From: Verrucomicrobiia bacterium
GTDB taxonomy: Bacteria; Verrucomicrobiota; Verrucomicrobiia; Limisphaerales; JADLHS01
Assembly: GCA_023953615.1 (NCBI GenBank)
Contig: JAMLJH010000002.1
Span: 708,592 to 772,591 of the forward strand
DNA: 64,000 nucleotides
Direction: 5' to 3'
Within the stretch, counting starts at the first letter, position 1. Each line of letters begins with the position of its first letter. The notes under the pieces are model-generated. The model saw only the letters and a list, made by a program, of their open reading frames with translations. It searched no databases and had not been told where the DNA came from. Below, in pieces: positions 50,895 to 60,882 of this stretch. Made by a program: the position numbers and the translations under genes.

Positions 50895-51180
50895 CCGGGG
50901 GGGCGGATAGTGCCCGTGAATGCGGGCTAGCAACTCGCGTTTGGCGGAAAACTCATGGTCAGGTCTTCGGTAACCATGAATTCGAGGCAACGTATCCGCC
51001 GACGCTCCGTCCACCGACTCGTTCCGGTAACATTTGATTTGAGTCAATTCGGGTAAATTTCGGGGAGGAAAACTTTTCTCTTGTCTTTAAGTCGGCGGCA
51101 AATAGGATTCGTCGTAGTCCAATTCGTAACCCGAAAACGTGTTGGGCGCATCAATACAACCCATTAAAGAACCAAAGCGT

Positions 51181-53847
51181 GTGAAAACAAATCCATCCAA
51201 ATTACCCAAGTCGCACCTGCGAGTCACGGCGATACGTCGCCTGAGCTTAACCCTCAAGTTTACCACCCTTCTGATTGCCGTGCTGGCCACCGCACTATCC
51301 GGTTTTGCGGATAACATTGCCGCGAAAGGTCACGCCATCATTGGCATCAAACAGGGGATTGATTCCGCCCCCGGCAAGTCCATGTACAATGGCGGCATTC
51401 CTCCCAACGTCAACGATGGGAATCCTTATTCGCGAGTGGACACGTACAGTTCGCAAGGGGCCGCGAAATTGGAGAATTGCAGCTTTGTCGGAGTGATCTG
51501 GCCCACGACGCGTTACGAGGAAATTGGGACGTTGACCTTCACCATGGCGTGCTTTGCGGATGGGGGATGGTTTGGCGTCAACGGAGGGTTACCAGCCGCA
51601 GGAACGCCCTTTGGGAGCGGCGAGTTGGCCGAACCGACGGTGCAAGTGACCACTGATGGTGGGGCGACCTGGACCACGGCAGTTACCACTTCGGATTATA
51701 TGGACGTCATGGTTAATCATTATCCGGGCGGGCAGGGCGGCACGCCCAACCCGAACCCCGTGGACATCAATTTCACCTTCACGTCGCCGGTATCCGCCAT
51801 TAACGGAGTGCGGATTATCGGGACCCACGGCGGCCCAGCGGACCTGAATGGCTTTTTAGGAGTGTGGGAACTGGCGGTGGAGGCCACGTTTGTGGACTCG
51901 GACTTTGATGGAATGCCAGACGCTTGGGAAGTCGCCTACGGTTTGAACGTGGGCACGGATGATTCCACGAGCGATCTGGATGATGACGGAGTGCCGAACA
52001 TTGACGAATACTATGCCGGAACACTCCCGAACCATACCGATACTGATGGGGATGGGTACTCTGATGGGATCGAAGTGGCCGCCGGCTCGAACCCGACGGA
52101 CCCAGCCAGTGTGCCGGGAGATATCGCTTCAAGTGGAACCGCAATTTTGGGAACTCAAAGCGCCGAGGGATTCGATACGGAGTATTTCCACGTCGGACTC
52201 GAGGAAGATGTCACGGATGGGAACTTCTATACCGTCGTAGATAATTGGAATGCCGACCGGCCTACCGCTTCAGATCCGAAAAGTTATGTCGGAATTATCT
52301 GGTGGAGCGAGGTTCCGACCGACCCGATTCAGCGGGTGGAATTGGCCCTGGCCACCTATTGGGATGGGGGATGGTTTGGTCCCAACGGTCTCGGACCGGC
52401 TGCCGGTCAACCTCTGCAACAGTCTCATCTTGTTTCTCCGATCGTCGAGGTTTCGGATGATTACGGCGCAACGTGGCACGCAGTACCGTTCACTTCGGAT
52501 TATCTCACGCTGATGAAAGGACATCTGGTTGGCGGTAATGGCATACCCAATCCTCACTTTGCCCCCGTGTCCACGTTTATTCTCAATCCGGTGGTCAGTG
52601 GCATTAACGCGATCCGCATCATTGGCAGTGAAGGTGGCGCCGCTTCCAATGGATTTCTGGCGGTCGCCGACCTGAAGGTTTTTGCCAAGACGGATGTGGA
52701 TGGAGATAACATGGACGATGATTGGGAGCGAAAACACGGATTGATCGTTGGCATTAAAGACGATCAGGAGGATCCTGACGAAGACGGGCTGACCAACTTC
52801 GAAGAATTTCAGTTGGTGACCGATCCGCAGAATCCCGATACCGATGGCGATGGTTTGAATGATGGCGATGAAGTGCATACGCATCATACGAATCCACTTT
52901 CATCGGATACAGACGTGGATGGGCTTACCGACGGAGAGGAAATAAATATCTACGGCACCAATCCGCTGCTGGGAGATACCGATGGCGACGGTTTCCTGGA
53001 TGGCTTGGAAGTCACCCATGAAAGCAGTCCATTGCTTGCGAGCAGCACGCCGGACAATTTCGCGTTGCGCAATGATGCCAGCGGAATTTTGGGGGTGGCC
53101 GCCGATCTCGCCGATCCCGGCACGCCCATATTCAACGCCGGAAGCTCCAGGAGCATCAACGATGGAGACATGGCGACACGGGTGGACAATTACAGCAATC
53201 TGCCGTTGCCGCTGGGTTACGTTGGCATCGTCTGGGATGATCCCATGACGAACGTGCTGACGCGGCTCCGACTGGATCAGGCGACGTTCTTCGATGGCGG
53301 CTGGTTTGGAATCAATGGCGCCGGCCCAGGAGCGGGCGGAACGCTTTCATCGCCTGATTTCCTGGCGGCTGAACCGCCCGCGGTGCAGGTCACGACGGAT
53401 GGTTCAACCTGGAACACAGTAGCGACGACCTCTGATTACCTGACCGCCCTCGAAGGCCACGCGTTGCCGGAAGTCGCGTTTGGTTTCCCGACGCGGGCGA
53501 CGGCCAACTTCTGGTTCACCACGCCAGTCGCCAATCTCAAGGGCGTTCGGATCATCGGCACCGAAGGCGGAACCGCCGACAACGGGTTTCTAGGGGTGTT
53601 CGAGTTGGCCGCACTGGTCACGCCCATGACCTCACCGGCGACGCTGCTTAACGTGTCGGTTGACGGCGGAAATTTCCGCTTTGAATTCGACACCCAGGCC
53701 GGTCGCAGTTACGAGATTCAAGTCCGGAATTTGTTGTCCAACGGAGAGTGGCAACTCCTGACCACCATTGCCGGAGATGGCACCCGCAAGCAAGTGACCG
53801 ACGCGGTCAGCGGGCCGACGCGCTTCTATCGCGTGCAAACCAAATAG
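51181..53847 (+). CDS. Secreted protein with thrombospondin type 3 repeats and three repeated ~170-residue modules
   Basis: An 888-residue protein from GTG 51181, giving a signal peptide (TLLIAVLATALSGFA); an in-frame ATG at 51139 adds 14 residues. Three copies of a beta-rich module (starting near nt 51319, 52120 and 53060) share the pattern of a residue stretch ending YVGIIW/YVGIVW, then GGWFG, then LKGVRIIG..GG.A..GFLGV. Calcium-binding thrombospondin type 3 repeats (DTDGDGYSDGIEVAAGSNP; DVDGLTDGEEINIYGTNP) link them. The last ~65 residues (FRFEFDTQAGRSYEIQVRN to RFYRVQTK) match the terminal module of two other secreted proteins here. Probably a cell-surface or extracellular adhesin-like protein; ligand unknown. 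Confidence 0.82.
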   Translation: MKTNPSKLPKSHLRVTAIRRLSLTLKFTTLLIAVLATALSGFADNIAAKGHAIIGIKQGIDSAPGKSMYNGGIPPNVNDGNPYSRVDTYSSQGAAKLENCSFVGVIWPTTRYEEIGTLTFTMACFADGGWFGVNGGLPAAGTPFGSGELAEPTVQVTTDGGATWTTAVTTSDYMDVMVNHYPGGQGGTPNPNPVDINFTFTSPVSAINGVRIIGTHGGPADLNGFLGVWELAVEATFVDSDFDGMPDAWEVAYGLNVGTDDSTSDLDDDGVPNIDEYYAGTLPNHTDTDGDGYSDGIEVAAGSNPTDPASVPGDIASSGTAILGTQSAEGFDTEYFHVGLEEDVTDGNFYTVVDNWNADRPTASDPKSYVGIIWWSEVPTDPIQRVELALATYWDGGWFGPNGLGPAAGQPLQQSHLVSPIVEVSDDYGATWHAVPFTSDYLTLMKGHLVGGNGIPNPHFAPVSTFILNPVVSGINAIRIIGSEGGAASNGFLAVADLKVFAKTDVDGDNMDDDWERKHGLIVGIKDDQEDPDEDGLTNFEEFQLVTDPQNPDTDGDGLNDGDEVHTHHTNPLSSDTDVDGLTDGEEINIYGTNPLLGDTDGDGFLDGLEVTHESSPLLASSTPDNFALRNDASGILGVAADLADPGTPIFNAGSSRSINDGDMATRVDNYSNLPLPLGYVGIVWDDPMTNVLTRLRLDQATFFDGGWFGINGAGPGAGGTLSSPDFLAAEPPAVQVTTDGSTWNTVATTSDYLTALEGHALPEVAFGFPTRATANFWFTTPVANLKGVRIIGTEGGTADNGFLGVFELAALVTPMTSPATLLNVSVDGGNFRFEFDTQAGRSYEIQVRNLLSNGEWQLLTTIAGDGTRKQVTDAVSGPTRFYRVQTK

Positions 53848-53870
53848 CCGTTGGCTGGATTACACTACAA

Positions 53871-53905
53871 GCGAGGCGGGTTGGTCTGCGGGCCTCCCGC
53901 CTCGC
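53871..53905 (+). terminator. Hairpin after the thrombospondin-repeat gene
   Basis: Perfect 10-bp stem GCGAGGCGGG (53871-53880) / CCCGCCTCGC (53896-53905) with a 15-nt loop, 23 nt after the stop. It lacks a U-run, so it may terminate only weakly or stabilise the 3' end. Confidence 0.45.
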
Positions 53906-54036
53906 CGCTTCCAGAGTGGAACGGCTTGCGGCGTGGCTGAAGCTTGACCGGAACTTTTTTATTGGTTCACTCTTGGCCAGCTCAAATCCAGGCACGATAT
54001 GGCAACCGTACCGACTCGCTGGAGCAACCATTGAAC

Positions 54037-55482
54037 ATGGGCGAATCATCAAAAAGTAAAATTCAATTCCAGCCGCTGAATCAGACCCAGCGGTTTGTTA
54101 CCAGTGTGCTGGCCATTGGCTGCTTTCATCTGGCTTACACACCGGCCAATCCAGGTTCGCTCAGCTTGGCCATTCTGGGATACGTCATTGCATTGACGCA
54201 ACTGGCGCGTCTGCCGAGCCCGTGGCTATCATTCTATTTCGGGCTGGTGGTTGGCTTTGCCTGTGTTGCACCGCAACTGGAGTGTTTCTGGCGCATCTTC
54301 GGTCCGGCTGCCGTTCCACTTTGGTTGATTCTCGCTTTTTGGATAGCTCTGTTCACGACCTTGAGTCACGTGGCGCTGGCCGGTTTGGGGGCCAAACGCG
54401 CCGCGTTGCTGATCCCCTTTTTCTGGTGCGGCCTCGAGTATTTTCGCAGCGAACTCTATTTCCTGAAATTTTCGTGGCTCAACGTCGGTTATGCGTTCGC
54501 CGCTCCGCCCTTCCTGGCCATCAATCGCCTCGGGATGTATGGCGTCGGCTTTTTGGCCGCGCTATTGGGTGCGACCTTCATCGCTTTTCACTTTCGGAAA
54601 GCGCTGCTTGGGAGCGTCATCATCGTTGCGTTCGCGATTTTATTGGCAACCATAATGAAATCCGCCTCACCGACGGACGAAATCCAATCGCCGATTCGCA
54701 TGGCCGGCATTCAACTTGAATTCCCGAGTCAGTTGGATTTGGCGCCGGCGCTGGAGAAGCACGCGTCCACCAACGCCGCCTTCGATCTGCTGGTGTTGCC
54801 GGAAAACACGCTGGAAGGCGGCCCATCCGATTTGTTGCGCAATTGGTGTCGCACCCAGCAGAAATTCCTGATTGTCGGCGGCAAGGATGAATCACCGACT
54901 GACAATTTTTACAACACGGCGTTCGTCGTCGGCACCAATGGCGACACGCTGTTTCAGCAGGCCAAATCCGTTCCGGTCCAGTTTTTCAAAGACGGTCTGC
55001 CGGCGAGCCATCAAAAACTCTGGGACTCGCCGTGGGGACGATTGGGAATCTGTATTTGCTATGACTTGAGCTATACGCGCGTTACCGACGAGCTGGTGCG
55101 GCAGGGAGCGCAATTGCTGATCGTGCCGACGATGGATGTGATCGAGTGGGGGCGGCACGAACATGAATTGCATGCGCGCGTCGCGCCGGTGCGCGCGATG
55201 GAATACGGACTACCCATTTTCCGCGTGGCCAGTTCTGGCATTTCGCAGGGTGTGGATTATCATGGCCAGGTTCAGTCGCGTGCTCCGTTTCCCGGTGAGG
55301 GTGAAGTCATACGTTTCAAGGTGTCGCCGGTCGAACGTGGCTCGCGGCCTCCCGATCGCTGGTTGGCGTGGGGCAGCGTGATATTGACTGCGCTCTTTAT
55401 CGCGTGGTTACCGGTGGCGCGTTGGCGGGAGCGTCGGCGGAATTCAAAACCGTCAGACCAAGTGAGTTCCGCCGCGAGCTGA
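54037..55482 (+). CDS. lnt: Apolipoprotein N-acyltransferase
   Basis: A 481-residue inner-membrane enzyme from ATG 54037 (MGESSKSKIQFQPLNQTQR); a longer frame to 53944 lacks family character. Six or so membrane helices precede a nitrilase-like (CN hydrolase) periplasmic domain with the triad Glu (LLVLPENTLEGG), Lys (QQAKSVPVQFFKDG) and Cys (LGICICYDLSY). The enzyme adds the third acyl chain to lipoproteins, the last step of lipoprotein maturation, a hallmark of an outer-membrane bacterium. The C-terminal helix (AWGSVILTALFIAWLPVA) is typical. Convergent with pheA. Confidence 0.92.
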   Translation: MGESSKSKIQFQPLNQTQRFVTSVLAIGCFHLAYTPANPGSLSLAILGYVIALTQLARLPSPWLSFYFGLVVGFACVAPQLECFWRIFGPAAVPLWLILAFWIALFTTLSHVALAGLGAKRAALLIPFFWCGLEYFRSELYFLKFSWLNVGYAFAAPPFLAINRLGMYGVGFLAALLGATFIAFHFRKALLGSVIIVAFAILLATIMKSASPTDEIQSPIRMAGIQLEFPSQLDLAPALEKHASTNAAFDLLVLPENTLEGGPSDLLRNWCRTQQKFLIVGGKDESPTDNFYNTAFVVGTNGDTLFQQAKSVPVQFFKDGLPASHQKLWDSPWGRLGICICYDLSYTRVTDELVRQGAQLLIVPTMDVIEWGRHEHELHARVAPVRAMEYGLPIFRVASSGISQGVDYHGQVQSRAPFPGEGEVIRFKVSPVERGSRPPDRWLAWGSVILTALFIAWLPVARWRERRRNSKPSDQVSSAAS

Positions 55483-55486
55483 TCCG

Positions 55487-55509
55487 GTAACGCGGCTGCG
55501 GCGCGTTAC
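55487..55509. terminator. Hairpin between convergent lnt and pheA
   Basis: Perfect 8-bp stem GTAACGCG (55487-55494) / CGCGTTAC (55502-55509) with a 7-nt loop. It overlaps the pheA stop codon and lies just after lnt, so it may serve as a bidirectional transcript end. No U-run. Confidence 0.45.
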
Positions 55510-56567
55510 TCCGAGTTTGGGTAAGAACCCAGCACCTTGACGTAGCGACATTGCTTTTCCAGTTGGGCGACAGCTTTCGCGACGCGCGGGTCTTGCAGGT
55601 GCCCGTCGCAATCAATGAAGAAGAGATATTGCCAGGCTTTGCGTTTGCTGGGACGCGATTCGATCTTGGTCAGATTGATGCGATGTTGCCGGAAAGTGGC
55701 CAGCATCTGATGCAGCGCGCCGACGCGATCGTTCATGCTCACGATCAGACTGGTGCGGTCCTTGCCGGTGGGCGGGCCGCATTGTCGTCCCAACACCAGA
55801 AAGCGCGTGGCGTTGGCGGCATTGTCTTGGATGTCCTGCTCCAAAATTTCGAGGCGATACTGCTGCGCGGCCAATAATCCGCCAATCGCCGCCGCGCCTA
55901 TTTCTTTGGCAGCCAGTTCCGCCGAACGCGCGTTGGAAGAGGTTTCAATCAGTTCCGCGTGGGAGAGATGGTTCTGAATCCAACCGCGGCATTGGGCGAG
56001 CGATTGCGGATGCACGTAAAGTCGTTTAATGCGCGAGCGCGGCGTGTTACTCATCAAACATTGCCGCACCTTGAGGACAATTTGCGAGACGATCTGCAAT
56101 TCGCTGTCCACAAACATGTCCAGGGTGTGCGTCACCACTCCTTCCGTTGAATTTTCCACGGGGACCACTCCGTAATCCGCGCGATTTTTTTCCACCTCGG
56201 TAAAGACGTCGCCGATCGTTTTTTGCGCGGCGTAGCGCAGGCTGGCGCCAAAGCGTTTGATGGCGGCTTGATGCGTGAACGTGGCTTCCGGGCCGAGGTA
56301 GGCAATCGTGAGCGTTTTCTCCAAAGCCAGCGCGGCGGACATGACCTCGCGGTAGATGGCGCAGAGCTGTTTATCGGTGAGCGGACCGGCGTTGGACTTG
56401 CAAATGCGCGCGAGCACGGCGCGCTCACGAGCGGGCGCGTAAATTTCTTCACCGGCCTGGAGTTTGATCGCGCCAATCGCCAGCGCGTGCTGGGTGCGTT
56501 CGTTGATCAACCGCACAATCTGGGCGTCCAATTGGTCAATGGCTTTCCGGTGCTCCGGGATATTCAT
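55506..56567 (-). CDS. pheA: Bifunctional chorismate mutase / prephenate dehydratase
   Basis: A 353-residue cytosolic enzyme of phenylalanine biosynthesis, from ATG 56567 (MNIPEHRKAIDQLDAQIVRL). The N-terminal AroQ chorismate mutase (about 1-85) is followed by the dehydratase domain (IAYLGPEATFTHQAA; VVPVENSTEGVVTHTLDMF) and a C-terminal ACT domain with GALHQML and TKIESRPSKR, the GALV and ESRP motifs that bind phenylalanine for feedback inhibition. The order is the standard one for P-proteins. Divergent from the NADH dehydrogenase gene. Confidence 0.96.
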   Translation of the reverse strand: MNIPEHRKAIDQLDAQIVRLINERTQHALAIGAIKLQAGEEIYAPARERAVLARICKSNAGPLTDKQLCAIYREVMSAALALEKTLTIAYLGPEATFTHQAAIKRFGASLRYAAQKTIGDVFTEVEKNRADYGVVPVENSTEGVVTHTLDMFVDSELQIVSQIVLKVRQCLMSNTPRSRIKRLYVHPQSLAQCRGWIQNHLSHAELIETSSNARSAELAAKEIGAAAIGGLLAAQQYRLEILEQDIQDNAANATRFLVLGRQCGPPTGKDRTSLIVSMNDRVGALHQMLATFRQHRINLTKIESRPSKRKAWQYLFFIDCDGHLQDPRVAKAVAQLEKQCRYVKVLGSYPNSE

Positions 56568-56682
56568 CGGGCGCAGCATACGCGGGAGCAGGCGAAATTT
56601 GGAGCCAAAACTTGTCGCCGTCGGGGCACGCGCGGTGGCGCTGCGCTATTGCGTTTCCCGACGCTTCCCACAGATTGAAGGA

Positions 56683-57981
56683 GTGAGTGATTCGCATCCC
56701 ATTCAGGTGGTCGTGCTCGGCGCGGGCTTCGGCGGCCTGACGTTCTGTCAGAATTTCCGGCATCCGGACGCGCGCATTACGGTGGTGGACCGGACCAATC
56801 ACCATCTGTTTCAACCGTTGCTTTATCAGGTGGCGGCGTGCGGTTTGTCGGCAACGGAAATCGCGCAACCGATCCGCGCCATTCTATCCGAGCGCAGCGA
56901 TGTCACGGTGTTGTTCAATCGCGTGGTGGGAATTGATCTGGAACATCGCCGCGTGCAACTGGAGTCGGGGGAATTACCTTATGACTATCTGGTGCTGGCG
57001 TTGGGAGGTCAGACCAGTTATTTCGGTCATCCGGAATGGGAACAATTTGCGCCCGGACTGAAAACGCTTGCCGACGCGTTGCAGATTCGCAGTCAGATTC
57101 TGTTGGCATTTGAAAAAGCCGAGAACGCCACCGACCCGCAGGAGCGTGATCGGTTGATGACGATTGTGGTGGTGGGCGGCGGGCCAACGGGTGTCGAACT
57201 GGCCGGCGCGTTTGCGGAACTGGCGCGGACCGTGTTGAACCAGGATTTTCGGCGGATTGATCCCTCGAAGGCTCGCATCATTTTGATCGAAGGCTCGCCA
57301 TTGGTGCTGTCGCATTTGCCCGCGGAATTATCCGCCAGCGCGCAACGACAACTAACCGCTTTGGGAGTGGAAATCCGGAACAACGTTCGCGTGCAGGCCA
57401 TCCGCGCCAACGAGGTGGAACTGGCGGATGGCCGGATCATCCACGCCGGAACGATCATCTGGGCGGCAGGCGTCTCGGCTTCCCCGTTGACGCAGCAACT
57501 GGGAGTGGAACTGGATCGCGGCGGACGGATCAAGGTGAAGTCGGATCTCAGTCTGCCGGGGCATCCGGAAGTTTTTGCGATCGGCGACCTGGCTTCGTTG
57601 TTGCAGTCGGATGGGAAGCCGGTTCCGGGCGTCTCGCCGGCCGCCATGCAAATGGGGCGACACGTTGCCGCGATCATCGAGGCGGAGTTGAATTCGCCCG
57701 GTGGCACACCCGCGCGACCGCCGTTCGAGTATCGGGACAAAGGCACGATGGCCACGATTGGTCGCTCGGCAGCGGTGGCGTGGATCGGACGGTTTCGCTT
57801 TTCGGGATTGCTGGCTTGGTTGACCTGGTTGTTTGTGCATTTGATTTTTCTGGTGGGATTTCGCAACCGCGTTGCCGTGTTGTTTCAATGGGCCTATTCG
57901 TACTTCTCATTCAGGCGCAGCGCCCGCATCATTACCTATCCACCGGCGTCGGATGCTGATCCAAAATCCGCAGCGAAGTAA
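56683..57981 (+). CDS. Type II NADH:quinone oxidoreductase (NDH-2)
   Basis: A 432-residue flavoprotein. Two Rossmann motifs are clear: FAD-binding VVVLGAGFGGLTFCQNF and NADH-binding IVVVGGGPTGVELAGAFAE. Further conserved blocks include IIWAAGVSASPL and VFAIGDLASLL with the FAD aspartate. A C-terminal hydrophobic pair of segments (LAWLTWLFVHLIFLVGFRN) anchors it to the inner membrane, where it feeds electrons from NADH into quinone without pumping. The start is uncertain: GTG 56683 gives the standard N-terminus but AAGGAG lies directly against it. The frame is open to 56464 on pheA's antisense strand. Confidence 0.92.
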   Translation: MSDSHPIQVVVLGAGFGGLTFCQNFRHPDARITVVDRTNHHLFQPLLYQVAACGLSATEIAQPIRAILSERSDVTVLFNRVVGIDLEHRRVQLESGELPYDYLVLALGGQTSYFGHPEWEQFAPGLKTLADALQIRSQILLAFEKAENATDPQERDRLMTIVVVGGGPTGVELAGAFAELARTVLNQDFRRIDPSKARIILIEGSPLVLSHLPAELSASAQRQLTALGVEIRNNVRVQAIRANEVELADGRIIHAGTIIWAAGVSASPLTQQLGVELDRGGRIKVKSDLSLPGHPEVFAIGDLASLLQSDGKPVPGVSPAAMQMGRHVAAIIEAELNSPGGTPARPPFEYRDKGTMATIGRSAAVAWIGRFRFSGLLAWLTWLFVHLIFLVGFRNRVAVLFQWAYSYFSFRRSARIITYPPASDADPKSAAK

Positions 57982-58114
57982 CCGCGCGCCGGCCGCGGAG
58001 CGTTCTGGTATTCGGGAAGCTGTCGCCATAGGATGCCGTGGTGGTGCAACTGGTAAAATGCAACTCTGGTCCAGTCGGGATGATTAAATCCAATTCAACT
58101 GACGTCTGAGAGAC

Positions 58115-60817
58115 ATGGCTGATTTGTTCGCCAAGCGGCCCCGGGTCACGGTGGAGGGTAAATTTTTCCGGCGGGGTTCAGAGAAACTTTATTTGAAAGG
58201 CGTTGCTTACGGCCCGTTCGCGGCTGGCAGCGACGGACAGCCCTTTGCCACCCCGGAACGGACGGCGGCTGATTTTCAACTGATCCAGGAGTTGGGCGCG
58301 AATCTCCTGCGTATTTACCATGTGCCGCCGCGCTGGTTTCTGGAACTCGCCGCGCAACATCAATTGCTCCTGCTGGTTGATATTCCGTGGAACAAGCATC
58401 TGGTTTTTTTGGAGGATCCGGTGCGACGGGCGGAAGCGCGCCAGGCGGTTTGCCACGCGGTTTTATCCGGCGCGCGACATCCGGCGGTATTCGCGTACAG
58501 CATCGCGAATGAAATTCCACCCGACGTGGTGCGCTGGAGCGGAACGAAAGCGGTCGCGGAGTTTCTGGATGAATTGGTGGCCGAAGCCAAGCGCATTGAC
58601 CCGGAATGTCTCTGCACTTACGGGAATTATCCCACGACGGAGTTCTTGCAACCGCAAGCCCTGGACTTCCTTGGGTTCAATGTTTATCTGCACCAACCCG
58701 CCGCGTTCAGCAATTACCTGGCGCGCTTGCAGATGTTGTCCGGAAACAAGCCATTGCTGTTGAGCGAATACGGTTGCGATTCACAACGCGAGGGTGAAAT
58801 GGCGCAGGCGGAAATGCTGTCATGGCAGACGGAACTGGCGTTTCGCGCCGGCGTGGCTGGAGCGGTGGCGTTCAGTTTTACGGACGATTGGCATCGCGGC
58901 GGGGAAGCCGTCTCGAACTGGCGCCTGGGCTTGACCACCGTTACGCGGGAAAAGAAACTGGCCTTCGATCGGGTCAAAGCCGCGTTCCAGCGCGCCCCAA
59001 AATTTCCGCTCCGCCGCCAGCCCAAGGTTTCGGTCGTCGTGGCGAGTTACAATGGCGCGCCGACGCTGACGGCGTGTCTGGATTCACTGCGCCATCTGAA
59101 TTACCCGGATTACGAAGTGATCCTGGTGGACGACGGATCAACGGACGCCACGCCGCAACTGGCGCAACATTATCCAACGGTGCGCTACTTCCGTCACCCC
59201 ACCAACTTGGGACTTTCGGTGGCGCGAAACACCGGTCTGGCCGCCGCCACGGGCGAGCTGGTGGCGTTTACTGATTCGGATTGTCGGGTGGATGAAGACT
59301 GGTTGTACTATCTCGCGGCGGATTTGGTGGACGGCGAGTTTGCCGCGGTGGGCGGCCCTAATTTGCTGCCACCCGAGGATTCGGCGGTGGCGGCGGCAGT
59401 GATGGTTTCACCGGGCGGCCCCACGCACGTCATGCTTTCGGATCGCGAGGCGGAACACATCCCCGGCTGCAACATGGTGATTCGTAAAAGCGCGCTGGAG
59501 GCGATTGGCGGATTTGACCCGATTTTTCGCCAAGCCGGCGATGACGTGGACATCTGTTGGCGGCTGCAGCAGGCTGGTTATAAAATCGGGTTTAACGCCG
59601 CCGGTTTTGTGTGGCATTACCGCCGCGCCACGCTGGGCGCGTATCTACGTCAGCAAAGCGGTTACGGTGGAGCGGAAGCGTTGCTGGTGCGCAAGCATCC
59701 CGAGTACTTCAATGCGTTTGGCAACAGCATGTGGCGCGGGCGGATTTACGGTTCGGCCAAGTTTGGCCTCCTGTTGCAGCGCCCCATCATTTACCGGGGA
59801 ATTTTTAGCAGCGCTCCATTTCAAACGGTTTACGCCTCGGCGCCGGCTCCGGTGTTCATGATGCTGACGACGTTGGAGTATTACGTGCTGATCGTGCTGC
59901 CGCTCTGGGCGCTGGCCGTCGCTTTTCCGATCTTATGGCCAATGGCTCTGGTCAGTCTGAGTATTCCTGTGGCGATTTGTGTGGCGGCAGGAATGCAGGC
60001 CACGTTGCCGCGTGGTAAACGCCGATGGTGGTCGCGCCCTCTGGTCGCCCTGCTGTTTCTGCTGCAACCCATCGCCCGAGGTTGGGCGCGTCACCAGCAC
60101 CGGCTGGCCTGGCGATTAACCGCCGACCCCACCTTTGAAACCTTGGAATCGGTTGCGTTGAGGCACAGCGAAAGGTCGCTGGGCGAAGCGCGCTATTGGG
60201 CGGAGCAGCGACTGGATCGGTTTCATTTTGTGACCAAGGTGCTGCGTGGTTTGGACCAGCGCCATTGGCCCTATCGCGCCGACGTCGGCTGGAGCGAGTT
60301 TGACGCGGAAATCTTCGGCAACTGGTGGAGTTACGTGCAATTTGCCACGGTGGCTGAGGATCATCCACATGGCCGCCAGTTGATTCGCTGCCGCCTGCGC
60401 GCGCGCTGGTCGCTGCAGGCGAAAGCCATCTTATGGTTATTGTTGGCTGCGGAGGTCATTGTCACCGGTGCCTTCGTCGGTTGGTTCGCCATGCTGCTCG
60501 TTACGGCAATTACGCTGGGCGCGGCCATCTACTTCATGCGAACTCAAAAGCGCCGGATTCAGAGCGAGCTGATCAGCTTTCTGGACGGTTTGGCTGAGGA
60601 GTTGAAATTGGTGATCATCCGGAATGGCCCTGGTGGGGACGAGGCGCCGCGGGCCACCACTGAACCTCCACCAACTTCGGAGTGCAAATCCGCTCCCATT
60701 CGCGTGGAATTGCCCGTTGCCGTGAGCGCTGCAAAACCCGCAACAAGCCCAACGGGAGCGTCGGCGGGAACGATAACCGCTCCTGTCGCCGGTGACGGGT
60801 CAGCGCCAACGGAGTGA
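58115..60817 (+). CDS. Fusion of a glycoside-hydrolase-like (clan A) domain and a GT2 glycosyltransferase with membrane helices
   Basis: A 900-residue protein. Residues about 1-290 resemble clan GH-A TIM barrels (KLYLKGVAYGPFAAGS) and keep both catalytic glutamates: acid/base in YSIANEIPPD and nucleophile in LLLSEYGCDSQ. Residues about 300-560 are a GT2 domain (KVSVVVASYNGAPTLTACLD, VILVDDGSTDATPQL, FTDSDCRVDEDWL), with IPGCNMVIRKSALEAIGGFD and a histidine-rich WHYRRATLGAYLRQQSGYG motif. Two or more helices follow around residues 575-650, then a soluble part and another helix pair near 770-810, ending in a Thr/Pro/Ala-rich tail. It may make and trim an envelope or exported glycan (inference); the substrate is unknown. 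Confidence 0.85.
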   Translation: MADLFAKRPRVTVEGKFFRRGSEKLYLKGVAYGPFAAGSDGQPFATPERTAADFQLIQELGANLLRIYHVPPRWFLELAAQHQLLLLVDIPWNKHLVFLEDPVRRAEARQAVCHAVLSGARHPAVFAYSIANEIPPDVVRWSGTKAVAEFLDELVAEAKRIDPECLCTYGNYPTTEFLQPQALDFLGFNVYLHQPAAFSNYLARLQMLSGNKPLLLSEYGCDSQREGEMAQAEMLSWQTELAFRAGVAGAVAFSFTDDWHRGGEAVSNWRLGLTTVTREKKLAFDRVKAAFQRAPKFPLRRQPKVSVVVASYNGAPTLTACLDSLRHLNYPDYEVILVDDGSTDATPQLAQHYPTVRYFRHPTNLGLSVARNTGLAAATGELVAFTDSDCRVDEDWLYYLAADLVDGEFAAVGGPNLLPPEDSAVAAAVMVSPGGPTHVMLSDREAEHIPGCNMVIRKSALEAIGGFDPIFRQAGDDVDICWRLQQAGYKIGFNAAGFVWHYRRATLGAYLRQQSGYGGAEALLVRKHPEYFNAFGNSMWRGRIYGSAKFGLLLQRPIIYRGIFSSAPFQTVYASAPAPVFMMLTTLEYYVLIVLPLWALAVAFPILWPMALVSLSIPVAICVAAGMQATLPRGKRRWWSRPLVALLFLLQPIARGWARHQHRLAWRLTADPTFETLESVALRHSERSLGEARYWAEQRLDRFHFVTKVLRGLDQRHWPYRADVGWSEFDAEIFGNWWSYVQFATVAEDHPHGRQLIRCRLRARWSLQAKAILWLLLAAEVIVTGAFVGWFAMLLVTAITLGAAIYFMRTQKRRIQSELISFLDGLAEELKLVIIRNGPGGDEAPRATTEPPPTSECKSAPIRVELPVAVSAAKPATSPTGASAGTITAPVAGDGSAPTE

Positions 60818-60882
60818 TGCCGCGCCGGGAAGCGTCCTTCAAGGCGTGACAATGGCGCCGGTCATGGTTCAATTGCTTCCGT

